64,000 nt of DNA from JARIHD01 sp041743655 (lineage in GTDB: Bacteria; Patescibacteriota; Saccharimonadia; Saccharimonadales; UBA4665). Below, in pieces: positions 1 to 6,613 of this stretch. Below the pieces are notes generated by a model, which saw only the letters and a program-made list of their open reading frames with translations, was not told the origin of the DNA and ran no database searches. Location of the stretch: NCBI GenBank assembly GCA_041743655.1, contig JBGTMJ010000004.1, positions 13,892-77,891 on the forward strand. The letters run 5' to 3'. Each line of letters starts with the position of its first letter. Within the stretch, counting starts at the first letter, position 1. Made by a program: the position numbers and the translations under genes.

Positions 1-105
1 GGACGCTACTACCGAGGGTTTATAGCAGACACCATCTTGTATGCATTATTTGCGTTTGCGCTTCTGGCTATACTTGCGCGAATTCGCAAAAAAAGCTTGA
101 GATAA
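1..105 (+). CDS. C-terminal end of a membrane protein (partial)
   Basis: An open frame runs from the first base to TAA at 103-105, giving the last 34 residues of a protein that begins outside the window. The tail holds one hydrophobic stretch (ILYALFAFALLAILA) followed by a basic end (RIRKKSLR). That is the pattern of a final transmembrane helix with a cytoplasmic basic tail. The family cannot be named from this fragment. Confidence 0.5.
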   Translation, partial: GRYYRGFIADTILYALFAFALLAILARIRKKSLR

Positions 106-156
106 AACAAGTCAGTTGGACTTATAACCCCGCGACGCTCAGATATCCGATAGTAC

Positions 157-597
157 TCATCCGTAAATCACTACCAGTCCATTCCTCGGCAGCCAACTCG
201 TCAGCATGTGCAGTTTCTCACGCTCAAAGGCATAGGTAACGTATACTGTCGGGCAAACCGGCGGTAGCTTTATAAAATCGTCAGCCCCCGCAAAGGTAAC
301 ATCCGCTTCCAGTAGGTCGCCCAGTGACTTAGCCGAAAAGGTCATGGCCCGCATATGCGACAGAATATGTATAAGCTCAAGTATGCGTGGCGTATTAAGG
401 CTGCTCGCTTGCTCATTTAAGCCTTGCCGGTATATTCGCATCCATTGCTTACGGGTAGCAGATAATAGCTCTTTCGGCTTGTCGGTCACAACAGCAATCT
501 TGCCACATAACGAACGAGCGTACATATGATGCGCTAAATCCCACGACAGCGAGCCATGACCGTTCAATGAGCGCCGCTCAACGCAAAGTCCGTCCAT
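157..597 (-). CDS. Hypothetical protein, translationally coupled to the upstream gene
   Basis: This is a 146-residue frame of no recognised family, with balanced amino-acid use (for example KIAVVTDKPKELL, FAGADDFIKLPP). I chose the ATG at 597 because GGTGAGG lies 4-6 bases before it, inside the end of the upstream gene. The ATG at 612 is an alternative. The frame stays open further upstream, but there it is the shadow of the neighbouring gene. The start lies about 18 bases before the stop of the 89-residue gene, so the two genes overlap in different frames and are probably translated together. They could also be two halves of one gene split by a frameshift, since neither matches a family I know. 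Confidence 0.5.
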   Translation of the reverse strand: MDGLCVERRSLNGHGSLSWDLAHHMYARSLCGKIAVVTDKPKELLSATRKQWMRIYRQGLNEQASSLNTPRILELIHILSHMRAMTFSAKSLGDLLEADVTFAGADDFIKLPPVCPTVYVTYAFEREKLHMLTSWLPRNGLVVIYG

Positions 598-847
598 CCG
601 GCACCTCACCATATTCAAGCGCAAATTGACTATGTGTTCGCTTTGCTCGCTCCGCCACCATGAAGTCAGCCCAACCCGCAATAAACTGGTGGGGATTCCA
701 GAAATGGCCGTTGCAGGCGAAGCGTTGCTTGTTAGCGGCATCCAGCAGTCCGGCCACTGCCTCATCGGGCGCTACCTGTCTGTTACAGATCACACAAGGT
801 AGCTGTTGTGGTATCGGTTTGTCGTCTAGTAGCTGAATAATCGCCAA
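578..847 (-). CDS. Small hypothetical protein with a CxxC pair
   Basis: An 89-residue protein whose N-terminal part carries CVICNRQVAPDEAV and a later CNGHFWNPHQF segment. The two Cys residues three apart plus later Cys and His are consistent with a small zinc-binding fold, though only three or four ligands are visible. A clear AGGAGGAGAAATT ribosome-binding stretch precedes the ATG at 847. It is the first gene of a leftward pair and is divergent from the XRE regulator, as is common for regulator-controlled accessory modules. Function unknown. Confidence 0.5.
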   Translation of the reverse strand: MAIIQLLDDKPIPQQLPCVICNRQVAPDEAVAGLLDAANKQRFACNGHFWNPHQFIAGWADFMVAERAKRTHSQFALEYGEVPDGRTLR

Positions 848-862
848 TTTCTCCTCCTAGAG

Positions 863-914
863 TGATGACAGTAGCTAACATTATGCTAGTTATTGACTGT
901 AGAGCTATTGTCAT
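863..914. promoter_or_regulatory. Dyad in the divergent intergenic region of the XRE gene
   Basis: GATGACA at 863-869 is repeated as TGTCATC at 908-914, with AGC/GCT extending the dyad inward. Between them lies TTGACT (893-898), which could be a -35 hexamer. The position between two divergent genes, one of them an XRE repressor, suggests an operator, but this is only inferred from the dyad and its place. Confidence 0.35.
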
Positions 915-937
915 CATTTGTCTAGTCTTTAAGTAAT

Positions 938-1153
938 ATGACAAGCAATATACGAGTAGCATTCGGTAAAAGAATTAGGCAAGTACGACTAGCAAAGGGC
1001 TTTACGCAAGAAAGCCTGGCCGATACAGTCGGTTTGCACCGAACCTACATCGGCAATATCGAACGTGGCGAAGAAAGCGTGTCGGTAGATAATGCCGCGA
1101 AAATTGCTAAGGCGCTCAAAGTTAGCTTGTCGGAGCTGTTTAAGGGTCTTTAG
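938..1153 (+). CDS. XRE-family helix-turn-helix transcriptional regulator
   Basis: A 71-residue protein made almost entirely of one Cro/C1-type HTH domain. The pattern IRQVRLAKGFTQESLADTVG, then RTYIGNIERGEESVS, then AKIAKALKVSLSELF is diagnostic. Such proteins bind DNA as dimers and usually repress their own and neighbouring genes. No Shine-Dalgarno sequence precedes the ATG. The gene diverges from the 89-residue gene and probably controls the small accessory module around it. Confidence 0.85.
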   Translation: MTSNIRVAFGKRIRQVRLAKGFTQESLADTVGLHRTYIGNIERGEESVSVDNAAKIAKALKVSLSELFKGL

Positions 1154-1215
1154 TCCGGCGCGGCATTCGGCAGTTTACAACGACACCAGTAGCTAATCTG
1201 ATATTATGGTGTCAT

Positions 1216-1944
1216 ATGCAAAAAGAGGATATTCTAGCCGAGATTCGACGGACGGCTCAAGAAAATGCGGGCAAGCCACTTGGTTGGCGACAGTTTGAGT
1301 ATAATACGGGCATAAAGCCTTACGAATGGACAAAGTACTGGGCGCGATTTGGTGATGCCCAAAAAGAAGCAGGCTTTGTGCCGAACGTCCTTAATGTCGC
1401 TTACGATGAAGCCTACCTACTAGACAGTCTGGCTCAGCTTACCCGTGAACTCGGTAGATTTCCCTCCCAGGCAGAAATACGCCATAAGTCGTTCAATGAC
1501 GCCAGCTATCCTAACCAGAGTACTTTCAGACGTTTAGGGAACAAACGCCAGACCATAACTAAACTACTAGCTTACTGTTCAGGCAAGACCGCATATGATG
1601 ACATTGTTGAAACACTAAAGTCCATCCCAAGCGTAGAAGCTGCGAGTAGCGACCTCCCAACAGAGCTAGAAAATGCCAGTGAGCAGCTTGGCGAGGTCTA
1701 CTTATTCAAATCAGGACGCCACTATAAAATCGGCATGACCAAAGACACCGTGCGCCGAGGGAATGAGCTTAGAATACAGCTACCCGAAAGAATGGATTTA
1801 ATCCATTCCATAAAAACGGACGACCCAAACGGTATCGAGGCATACTGGCATAGACGTTTCGCGGACAAGCGCATGAATGGCGAATGGTTTGATTTGAGTT
1901 CGGCAGACATAAGAGCATTTAAGCGGTGGCGCAAGATAGTTTAA
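1216..1944 (+). CDS. GIY-YIG-like (T5orf172/MUG113) domain protein
   Basis: A 242-residue protein. About residues 160-240 contain VYLFKSGRHYKIGMT, followed by RRGNELRIQLP and IEAYWHRRFADKRMNGEWFDL. This is the layout of the T5orf172/MUG113 branch of the GIY-YIG nuclease superfamily. The N-terminal 150 residues have repeated helical segments (LAEIRRTAQENAGKPLGW, LDSLAQLTRELGRFPSQAEI) like DNA-binding homing-endonuclease-associated repeats. TATTAT sits 8 bases before the ATG and no SD is seen, suggesting a leaderless transcript. Members are found in phages and mobile islands, and their cellular role is mostly unproven. Confidence 0.75.
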   Translation: MQKEDILAEIRRTAQENAGKPLGWRQFEYNTGIKPYEWTKYWARFGDAQKEAGFVPNVLNVAYDEAYLLDSLAQLTRELGRFPSQAEIRHKSFNDASYPNQSTFRRLGNKRQTITKLLAYCSGKTAYDDIVETLKSIPSVEAASSDLPTELENASEQLGEVYLFKSGRHYKIGMTKDTVRRGNELRIQLPERMDLIHSIKTDDPNGIEAYWHRRFADKRMNGEWFDLSSADIRAFKRWRKIV

Positions 1945-1958
1945 GCAGGAGGCAATTT

Positions 1959-2117
1959 ATGGCACAGGATAAAGCGCAGAAGAAGCCCAAGAAGACCGAA
2001 GACGGTAAAGATTTAGCAAAAGATAAGAACTTTACGGAAGCCGTTAAAATAATGGCAAACACTCAGCCAATTAGTAACGAAGAAATTGTTAAGCGCAAGA
2101 AGAAGCGTAAAGATTAA
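1959..2117 (+). CDS. Small lysine-rich hypothetical protein
   Basis: A 52-residue, highly basic protein (KAQKKPKKTEDGK, ending KRKKKRKD). I use the ATG at 1959 because AGCAGGAGG lies directly before it. The longer frame from 1926 overlaps the upstream gene. It follows the GIY-YIG gene after 14 bases and probably shares its transcript. No family recognised; the charge suggests nucleic-acid contact. Confidence 0.55.
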   Translation: MAQDKAQKKPKKTEDGKDLAKDKNFTEAVKIMANTQPISNEEIVKRKKKRKD

Positions 2118-2330
2118 AACAGCTCGACCAACCAGTTTTGATGATTGGGTCTGTCAAATATATAGGCGCGTACTTTTTTTATACCTGCTGGCAACCTTAG
2201 TCAAGCTAGGCTAATACCCAGCATTAGCCTATACCCACTGAACAACATCAAAGATTTACACCTCTACTTCACTGGGACAGGCCCTATAACCAAGTATGAG
2301 ACCAAGGAAACTACACACCCAGACAATAAA

Positions 2331-3293
2331 ATGCGTGTCGGGTCGTCAGCCCTATCGAGCATTGCCGGCCAAGAACAAGCAAAGCGAGCCTTGGAGATAG
2401 CGGCTGCAGGCGGACATAACATACTCTTAAGTGGGCCACCAGGCACAGGCAAAAGTATGCTTGCCAAAGCGCTGGTACATTTGCTCCCTCCTTTAAGCCA
2501 TCAGGAAATTCTGGAAGTAACGCAGCTGCATAGTTTAGCCAGTAGTTCATACGACAAACTCATCACCGAGAGACCCTTCCGATCTCCTCACCATAGCTCG
2601 AGCCATATATCAATAGTTGGCGGAGGCAGCAATGCCCTTCCGGGAGAGATAACCCTTAGTCATAGGGGTGTCCTCTTTCTAGATGAGATACCTGAATTTA
2701 ATCGAGTAATTCTTGAGGCATTGCGTCAACCCTTGGAGGATAATTATATAACCATAGCCCGGGCGAAGAATACTGTTGAATATCCGGCTAATTTTATACT
2801 GGTGGCTACAACAAATCTGTGCCCTTGCGGTTTCTATGGATCTACAAGGCAGTGTCAGTGTTCTCCGTATCAAATTGCCCATTATCAACGCAAACTGTCC
2901 GGGCCAATCTTAGACCGTATAGATATATTCGTAGACGTGCAGGCAGTTGAGCATGCAAAACTTCTCCAAACAACTAATGACAATCAAGAGGATAAGAAAG
3001 CTCAGAAACGCATCGCAGCTTCCAGGCACTGGCAGCAACAGAGATTATCATCGTATGAGCGTGTTAATAGTGATATGACTAATGAGGATATAAAGCGGCA
3101 CGCCACAATCAGTAATCAGGCAAAAGTATTTCTAAACCAGGCAGCCGAAAGACTGGAGATTTCTGGCCGAGGTTATATGCGTGTTATTAAAGTAGCAAGG
3201 ACTATTGCCGACCTTGAGAGCAGTACCCGGATATTGCCAGAGCACATAGCTGAAGCATTACAGTACCGCACACTACATAATATCTCACAATAG
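2331..3293 (+). CDS. comM: 5'-truncated ComM/YifB-type Mg-chelatase-like AAA ATPase
   Basis: The AAA+ part is intact: Walker A GPPGTGKSMLAKAL near residue 38, Walker B GVLFLDEIPEF, the zinc-like CPCGFYGSTRQCQCSPYQI segment, and the C-terminal helicase-associated RGYMRVIKVARTIADLE. Full ComM proteins are about 500 residues with an S5-like N-terminal domain, and this ORF has only 320. The frame continues upstream of the ATG without a stop to 2166, and those codons still read as ComM (IPAGNLSQARLIPSISLYPL). They have no start codon and the family sequence ends abruptly there. The gene therefore lost its 5' third, probably when the accessory patch to its left was inserted. ComM drives branch migration during natural transformation. 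Whether the remnant is translated is unclear. Confidence 0.75.
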   Translation: MRVGSSALSSIAGQEQAKRALEIAAAGGHNILLSGPPGTGKSMLAKALVHLLPPLSHQEILEVTQLHSLASSSYDKLITERPFRSPHHSSSHISIVGGGSNALPGEITLSHRGVLFLDEIPEFNRVILEALRQPLEDNYITIARAKNTVEYPANFILVATTNLCPCGFYGSTRQCQCSPYQIAHYQRKLSGPILDRIDIFVDVQAVEHAKLLQTTNDNQEDKKAQKRIAASRHWQQQRLSSYERVNSDMTNEDIKRHATISNQAKVFLNQAAERLEISGRGYMRVIKVARTIADLESSTRILPEHIAEALQYRTLHNISQ

Positions 3294-3306
3294 CGCGGAG
3301 ACTGGC

Positions 3307-3335
3307 TTGACCCCTGTTGAGCGATCTGTTACAAT
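3307..3335 (+). promoter_or_regulatory. Sigma-70-type promoter for infC-rpmI-rplT
   Basis: TTGACC (3307-3312), a 17-base spacer and TACAAT (3330-3335) lie 30 bases before the infC start. This is the best promoter match in the first 5 kb and explains transcription of the three translation genes. Confidence 0.75.
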
Positions 3336-3364
3336 GTGAGCACTAACAATATAAAGGAGGCACT

Positions 3365-3892
3365 ATCAGCAAGTACACCCGCCTGAATCAAGACATTCGG
3401 GCACCTCAACTTCGCGTGATTGACCAAGACGGGAAACAACTTGGCGTGCTATCTCGAACTGAGGCTCTGCAGGCTGCAGAAGCGCAAGGGTTAGACCTTG
3501 TGGAGATATCACCCGAAGCAAACCCACCAGTCGTAAAGATAATAGACTGGGGCAAATACAATTACCAACGTACCAAGCAGTTACAAAAGAATAAGCGTAA
3601 CTCCAAGGTATTCGAGGTCAAGCAAATGCGATTCGGGCTAAAGATAAGTGAGCATGACCTGGGTGTCAAACTCAAGAAAGTCACTGACTTTTTGGAAACA
3701 GGCCATAAAGTTAAGCTTACGATCTTCTACAGGGGAAGAGAGCTTGCTCATAAAGAGTTGGGGTTCAAACTTGCCGATAAGGTTATAGGCGACTTTGGTG
3801 AAAAAATTGTTGTCGATCAGACACCACAATTCGCCGGTAAACAGCTTAATTTTGTGATAAGGAGCAGTCATGCCAAAGTTAAAAACGCATAG
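3365..3892 (+). CDS. infC: Translation initiation factor IF-3 with an AUC start codon
   Basis: IF-3 binds the 30S subunit and checks the start codon and initiator tRNA. The N-terminal domain (TRLNQDIRAPQLRVID) and the C-terminal domain (VKQMRFGLKISEHDL, then KLTIFYRGRELAH) are both present. No ATG fits: the first ATG-like codon in frame is GTG at 3416, which would delete the conserved N-terminus. AAAGGAGG lies immediately before ATC at 3365-3367, and starting there gives a full 175-residue protein. E. coli infC starts with AUU and is autoregulated because IF-3 rejects such starts. The AUC here suggests the same control. The gene overlaps rpmI by 23 bases. Confidence 0.92.
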   Translation: MSKYTRLNQDIRAPQLRVIDQDGKQLGVLSRTEALQAAEAQGLDLVEISPEANPPVVKIIDWGKYNYQRTKQLQKNKRNSKVFEVKQMRFGLKISEHDLGVKLKKVTDFLETGHKVKLTIFYRGRELAHKELGFKLADKVIGDFGEKIVVDQTPQFAGKQLNFVIRSSHAKVKNA

Positions 3893-4064
3893 CGGTACTA
3901 AGGACCGGGTCCGAATAACCAGGAATGGCAAAGTAAGAATCAGTCATTCCCATCGCAACCATTTTCTGCAAAAGAAGAGCGGTGCTCGCAAGCGTAAGCT
4001 TGCAGGTTTGGAAACCATGGTTGGAAGTAATAGTAAAACAATTAAGCTCATGATTGGAGCGTAA
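3870..4064 (+). CDS. rpmI: 50S ribosomal protein L35
   Basis: A 64-residue basic protein beginning MPKLKTHSGTKDRVRITRNGK, with SHRNHFLQKKSGARKRKL in the middle, the standard bL35 pattern. Its start lies inside the end of infC with AAGGAGCAG just upstream, so translation is probably coupled to infC. It is followed two bases later by rplT in the conserved infC-rpmI-rplT order. Confidence 0.95.
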   Translation: MPKLKTHSGTKDRVRITRNGKVRISHSHRNHFLQKKSGARKRKLAGLETMVGSNSKTIKLMIGA

Positions 4065-4066
4065 AA

Positions 4067-4417
4067 ATGCGCGTAAAAAGAGGCGTCGCCAGTCACCAGA
4101 AGCATCAGAAGATCCGTCAAGCCACTAAGGGCATGACTAAATCTAATCGCTCAAGTATCAAGCGCGGCAAACAAGCACTTACCAAAGCTCTGCAGTTTGC
4201 TTATCGCGACCGCCGTAACCGCAAGCGCACCTTCCGTGAGCTATGGAATACACGGATTAATGCCGCAGCCCGGATACATGGCACTACTTATAGCAAGCTT
4301 ATTGCAGCACTCAAGCAAGGAAACATCATTTTAGATCGTAAAGTTTTAAGTGAACTTGCAGTCAACGAGCCAAAGGCATTCGAAGCTGTCATTAAAGCAG
4401 TGCCAAGAGAAAAGTAG
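4067..4417 (+). CDS. rplT: 50S ribosomal protein L20
   Basis: A 116-residue protein with the bL20 signature: basic N-terminus (MRVKRGVASHQKHQKIRQATKGM), then QFAYRDRRNRKRTFRELW and INAAARIHGTTYSKLI. L20 binds 23S rRNA early in 50S assembly, and in other bacteria it represses its own operon. The gene ends the infC operon and is followed by a strong terminator. Confidence 0.96.
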   Translation: MRVKRGVASHQKHQKIRQATKGMTKSNRSSIKRGKQALTKALQFAYRDRRNRKRTFRELWNTRINAAARIHGTTYSKLIAALKQGNIILDRKVLSELAVNEPKAFEAVIKAVPREK

Positions 4418-4444
4418 CTATATACCTAAAGCTATCTTGGAGGC

Positions 4445-4478
4445 AAAAAACCACTTACAATTCAGTGAGTGGTTTTTT
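4445..4478 (+). terminator. Bidirectional intrinsic terminator of infC operon and rnpB
   Basis: AAAAAACCACTTAC and GTGAGTGGTTTTTT form a long stem around a 6-base loop, with U runs in both directions. It closes the rightward infC-rpmI-rplT operon and lies 12 bases beyond the 3' end of the leftward RNase P RNA. Confidence 0.85.
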
Positions 4479-4490
4479 GAACAATACTAG

Positions 4491-4853
4491 CGCCAGATTA
4501 CCCATAAGCCGGGTTCTGTTCTAGCCGATCATCTATCTAGTCTCGATGTTACCATCGAGATCAAGCGGGTAATAATGGACTCTGGCGGGTAACCATCCTG
4601 AAATGTCAGGATACGAATCCATCGCCTTGCAGCAGACAGGGTTTACCGCTCCCTAATGTCACCATTATGGACTGCGAGCTCTTACCTCGCTCTTTTCACC
4701 CTTCCTTAGTTGTATTGGACACAACTAAGCGGTTTGGTTTCTGTGGCACTTTCCCTAGAATTTCTTCTGGTTGCTGTTAGCAACTGCCCTACCCTACGCT
4801 GCCCGGACTTTCCTCCCCGCTGTACAGTGGGGCGATCAGCCGATAATCTGGCA
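4491..4853 (-). ncRNA. rnpB: RNase P RNA (bacterial class A)
   Basis: Read on the minus strand, the 5' part has GAGGAAAGTCCGGGC (P4 5' strand) and GTGCCACAGAAA. The 3' part ends with AACAGAACCCGGCTTATGGG, the hallmark of RNase P RNA. The ends pair as P1 (CCAGATTA with TAATCTGG). TATAAT on the minus strand at 4867-4862 sits about 10 bases before the 5' end. The RNA is the catalytic subunit that trims tRNA 5' leaders. The ASCH-RNase H gene ends only 38 bases upstream. Confidence 0.95.
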
Positions 4854-4890
4854 CGTAGTTTATTATATCATTTTGCGGGGTAATTCTCAT

Positions 4891-5685
4891 CTATTGAGCT
4901 TCTGCTGCCTGATCCAGCGCTTCATTAACGGCGCTATCGGCAATCTTATTGAGTTCGCGTGGGACATGAGTGAAAGAGATACGTCGAAATACTGGAACTA
5001 TTTGTTTGATAGACTCATGAATTGGCCAAAGATCCCTGTTCTTCACCTTGAATATACCAGCCATCTGGTTAACTACCAATAGACTATCCATATATACATG
5101 TATGTCACGCACACCCATAGCACGTGCCTCTTCTAAACCTAGCTTTAAAGCTTGATATTCGGCTTGGTTGTTAGTAGTCAGGCCCAAATAAATACCTTTT
5201 TTTACAACAACCTGTCCCTTCATATTCATAATGGCAAAGCCACTGGCTGAAGGTCCAGGATTGCCACGCGACCCTCCGTCTGCATACAATTTTGCTTCTT
5301 TAAGATTGAGGGCTCCTTCGTCTTTTGCCAAAGCGCTAGACTCCTCACTCAGGGTAAAATGGATCATTTTAACAGGTGTTTCAAGTGTAACTTGCGCGCC
5401 ATAATATTGCCTATAGGCCTTAAGCATACCTTCGCGAGAAGCAAAGCTTCCATACCTGTCCATATCTGCACTAGTGATTTCGCCCAAACGCTTCTCAGCT
5501 ACAATATCTACTTTAGCCGTTCCTAAAGATCGCCAAGAACCGGTATCTTTAGGGTTGACTTTATCAATAAGCTCGATTTCGTCGTTAACATGAATATCTT
5601 TGTCATCATACATACGCCAGGTGGTTTTCTTGGAACCACTTCGAACCAACTCAGCCAGTTCATGATCCAGTTTGAGAGTCTTCAT
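4891..5685 (-). CDS. Fusion of an ASCH domain with a ribonuclease H domain
   Basis: A 264-residue protein in two parts. Residues about 1-115 (LKLDHELAELVRSGSKKTTWRMYDD, IELIDKVNP, GTAKVDIVAEKRLGEI) match the ASCH fold, an RNA-binding relative of PUA domains. Residues about 130-260 are an RNase HI domain: LYADGGSRGNPGPS (first Asp), NNQAEYQALKLGLEEA (Glu), HVYMDSLLVVNQM (Asp) and HVPRELNKIADSAVNEAL (Asp). All four acidic catalytic positions are present, so cleavage of RNA in RNA-DNA hybrids is likely. The ASCH part could bind the RNA strand or a modified nucleotide. I know of no described role for the combination. It is next to rnpB but with its own ATG and no shared signals. Confidence 0.85.
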   Translation of the reverse strand: MKTLKLDHELAELVRSGSKKTTWRMYDDKDIHVNDEIELIDKVNPKDTGSWRSLGTAKVDIVAEKRLGEITSADMDRYGSFASREGMLKAYRQYYGAQVTLETPVKMIHFTLSEESSALAKDEGALNLKEAKLYADGGSRGNPGPSASGFAIMNMKGQVVVKKGIYLGLTTNNQAEYQALKLGLEEARAMGVRDIHVYMDSLLVVNQMAGIFKVKNRDLWPIHESIKQIVPVFRRISFTHVPRELNKIADSAVNEALDQAAEAQ

Positions 5686-6050
5686 ATTCTCAAAAGTATA
5701 CCAGAAGGCTTATTCGTTTTCAGTTAGTTACTGTTTAATCACCCCGTGCAGTTGGCAAATTTATCTATTAGCATTAGGAGGCGTTTCTTGCTATCCCCAG
5801 AAAGCATGGAATAACTGATGTTTAGCAGGTCTCTTTAAACTAACAGCCAATGCACCGACTATAGAATCCAGTGTTAAAGACAGTAGATGGTCTTTTATTA
5901 TTGAAAATGTGGGCATAAGTATTCACCAAGGCCACCTACTTTAATAACCTTACGAACTAGCTTGGCTCGCCAGTCTAGCGTAGTTTCGTTTGTGTCGGTA
6001 CAAATCCAACCCATCCTAGGATAGCTATAGCATCTGATGCAGCTTCTATA
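5686..6050. other. Gene-free stretch
   Basis: I see no convincing gene here. One minus-strand open frame (5898-6173) runs into the tRNA relic and is unlikely to be real as a whole. Its C-terminal part (ending KVIKVGGLGEYLCPHFQ) could be a decayed gene remnant. No promoter, terminator or known RNA was recognised. Confidence 0.4.
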
Positions 6051-6073
6051 CTTGCAAGGACGGACCTCGCAAA
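6051..6073 (+). repeat. Copy 1 of the CTTGCAAGGACGTACCTCGC dispersed repeat
   Basis: CTTGCAAGGACGGACCTCGC followed by AAA differs by one base from the copies at 43825 and 46122. The GCAAGG and CCTCGC arms can pair around a short loop. It lies next to a tRNA relic in the gene-free region. Confidence 0.6.
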
Positions 6074-6095
6074 GTAGGAAAATATTGTCTAGTAA

Positions 6096-6170
6096 TGGTC
6101 GGGGTGAAGACTTGAACTTGCGCTCAGATGCTCGACTCACGTCCGCTGTACAGCGGACTACCGGCTCGGC
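6096..6170 (-). pseudogene. tRNA relic sharing the 3' end of tRNA-Pro
   Basis: The bases 6096-6121 repeat the T-arm and acceptor 3' end of the tRNA-Pro at 6282 (including encoded CCA) with a 2-base deletion. The rest does not fold as a tRNA: no 5' strand matches the CACCCCG acceptor. The anticodon region is replaced by an 18-base perfect palindrome (GTCCGCTGTACAGCGGAC, 6141-6158). It is most likely a decayed tRNA duplicate or a recombination scar. Confidence 0.5.
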
Positions 6171-6177
6171 CAAGCAA

Positions 6178-6208
6178 GGAAAACGTAAACTGCCACCGGC
6201 AGTTTACG
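6178..6208 (-). terminator. Intrinsic terminator downstream of tRNA-Pro
   Basis: CGTAAACTGCC and GGCAGTTTACG (6184-6208) form a perfect 11-bp stem with a 3-base loop. On the minus strand it is followed by TTTTCC. It would end the tRNA-Pro transcript. Confidence 0.75.
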
Positions 6209-6245
6209 CCTATCGGTCGCAAATTCAAACCTATAGCTCAAATAA

Positions 6246-6281
6246 GTGCAAAGAGCCTGACAAGTGCCAAGCTCTTTGCAC
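6246..6281 (-). repeat. Strong hairpin directly 3' of tRNA-Pro
   Basis: GTGCAAAGAGC (6246-6256) and GCTCTTTGCAC (6271-6281) are perfect inverted repeats and start immediately after the encoded CCA of tRNA-Pro. The tail on the minus strand (TTATTTGAG) is only moderately U-rich. It may act as a first terminator or as a 3' processing signal. Confidence 0.6.
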
Positions 6282-6357
6282 TGGTCGGGGTGACAAGACT
6301 TGAACTTGCGACCTCACGGCCCCCAGCCGTACGCGCTACCAACTGCGCCACACCCCG
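6282..6357 (-). tRNA. tRNA-Pro (anticodon GGG)
   Basis: The minus strand reads CGGGGTG as acceptor, a D-arm closed by GCGC, anticodon arm TACGG-CTGGGGG-CCGTG (anticodon GGG), T-arm GCAAG-TTCAAGT-CTTGT, acceptor CACCCCG, discriminator A and encoded CCA. It decodes CCC and CCU proline codons. Confidence 0.93.
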
Positions 6358-6366
6358 ATAACGAGT

Positions 6367-6438
6367 ATGAGAGAAACCCAGGTTTCTCTCATCGCGCCGG
6401 GCGCCGGAATAAATCCGTCGCTCGGGCTGCTCTTTTCC
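6367..6438 (-). repeat. tRNA-leader repeat element, copy 1
   Basis: Directly 5' of tRNA-Pro on the minus strand is a perfect 12-bp inverted repeat (ATGAGAGAAACC / GGTTTCTCTCAT, 6367-6392), then a segment nearly identical to 15455-15507. The shared core on the plus strand is AATAAATCCGTCGCTCGGGC followed by TGCTCTTTTCC. Both copies lie just upstream of a tRNA on the same strand, so the element may be a structured pre-tRNA leader or a small interspersed repeat. Confidence 0.65.
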
Positions 6439-6457
6439 TGAAAAGGAACAATTCAAA

Positions 6458-6588
6458 GGCTGGGGGCCGACATGATTAACCCCGAAATCGAGGTGGGTGT
6501 TCTCAAGCAATAACCACAGTCATTGCAAATATCGAACTCCCATTGCGAAAAAGTATTGGATAATCATTCGCTCGGCTTACCCAGCCAA
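6458..6588 (-). ncRNA. Candidate rod-like structured RNA (6S-like architecture)
   Basis: The minus-strand RNA from 6586 folds by hand into a rod. GGCUGGG pairs with CCCAGCC at the two ends, GCCGA with UCGGC, and AUGAUUA-CC with GG-UUAAUCAU. An internal loop of roughly 16 by 11 bases follows, then GGGAGUUC with GAACACCC, and a tip hairpin GCAAUGAC-UGUG-GUUAUUGC. TATAAT at 6598-6593 places transcription start at about 6586, exactly at the outer stem. Closing stem, large central bubble and terminal stem-loop is the layout of 6S RNA, but at about 130 bases it is short and I cannot confirm the family. It may be co-transcribed with tRNA-Pro. Confidence 0.45.
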
Positions 6589-6613
6589 TTATATTATACA
6601 TTCAGAACGGCAT

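Noticed and set aside
6096..6170. A second functional tRNA (GTA anticodon-like loop)
   Set aside because: The 5' acceptor strand is missing, the anticodon region is a perfect palindrome and the T-arm has a deletion.
6238..6510. 90-residue minus-strand frame with RGVAQLVARTAGGREVASS
   Set aside because: This phrase is the well-known translation of a tRNA gene; the frame crosses tRNA-Pro and its leader.
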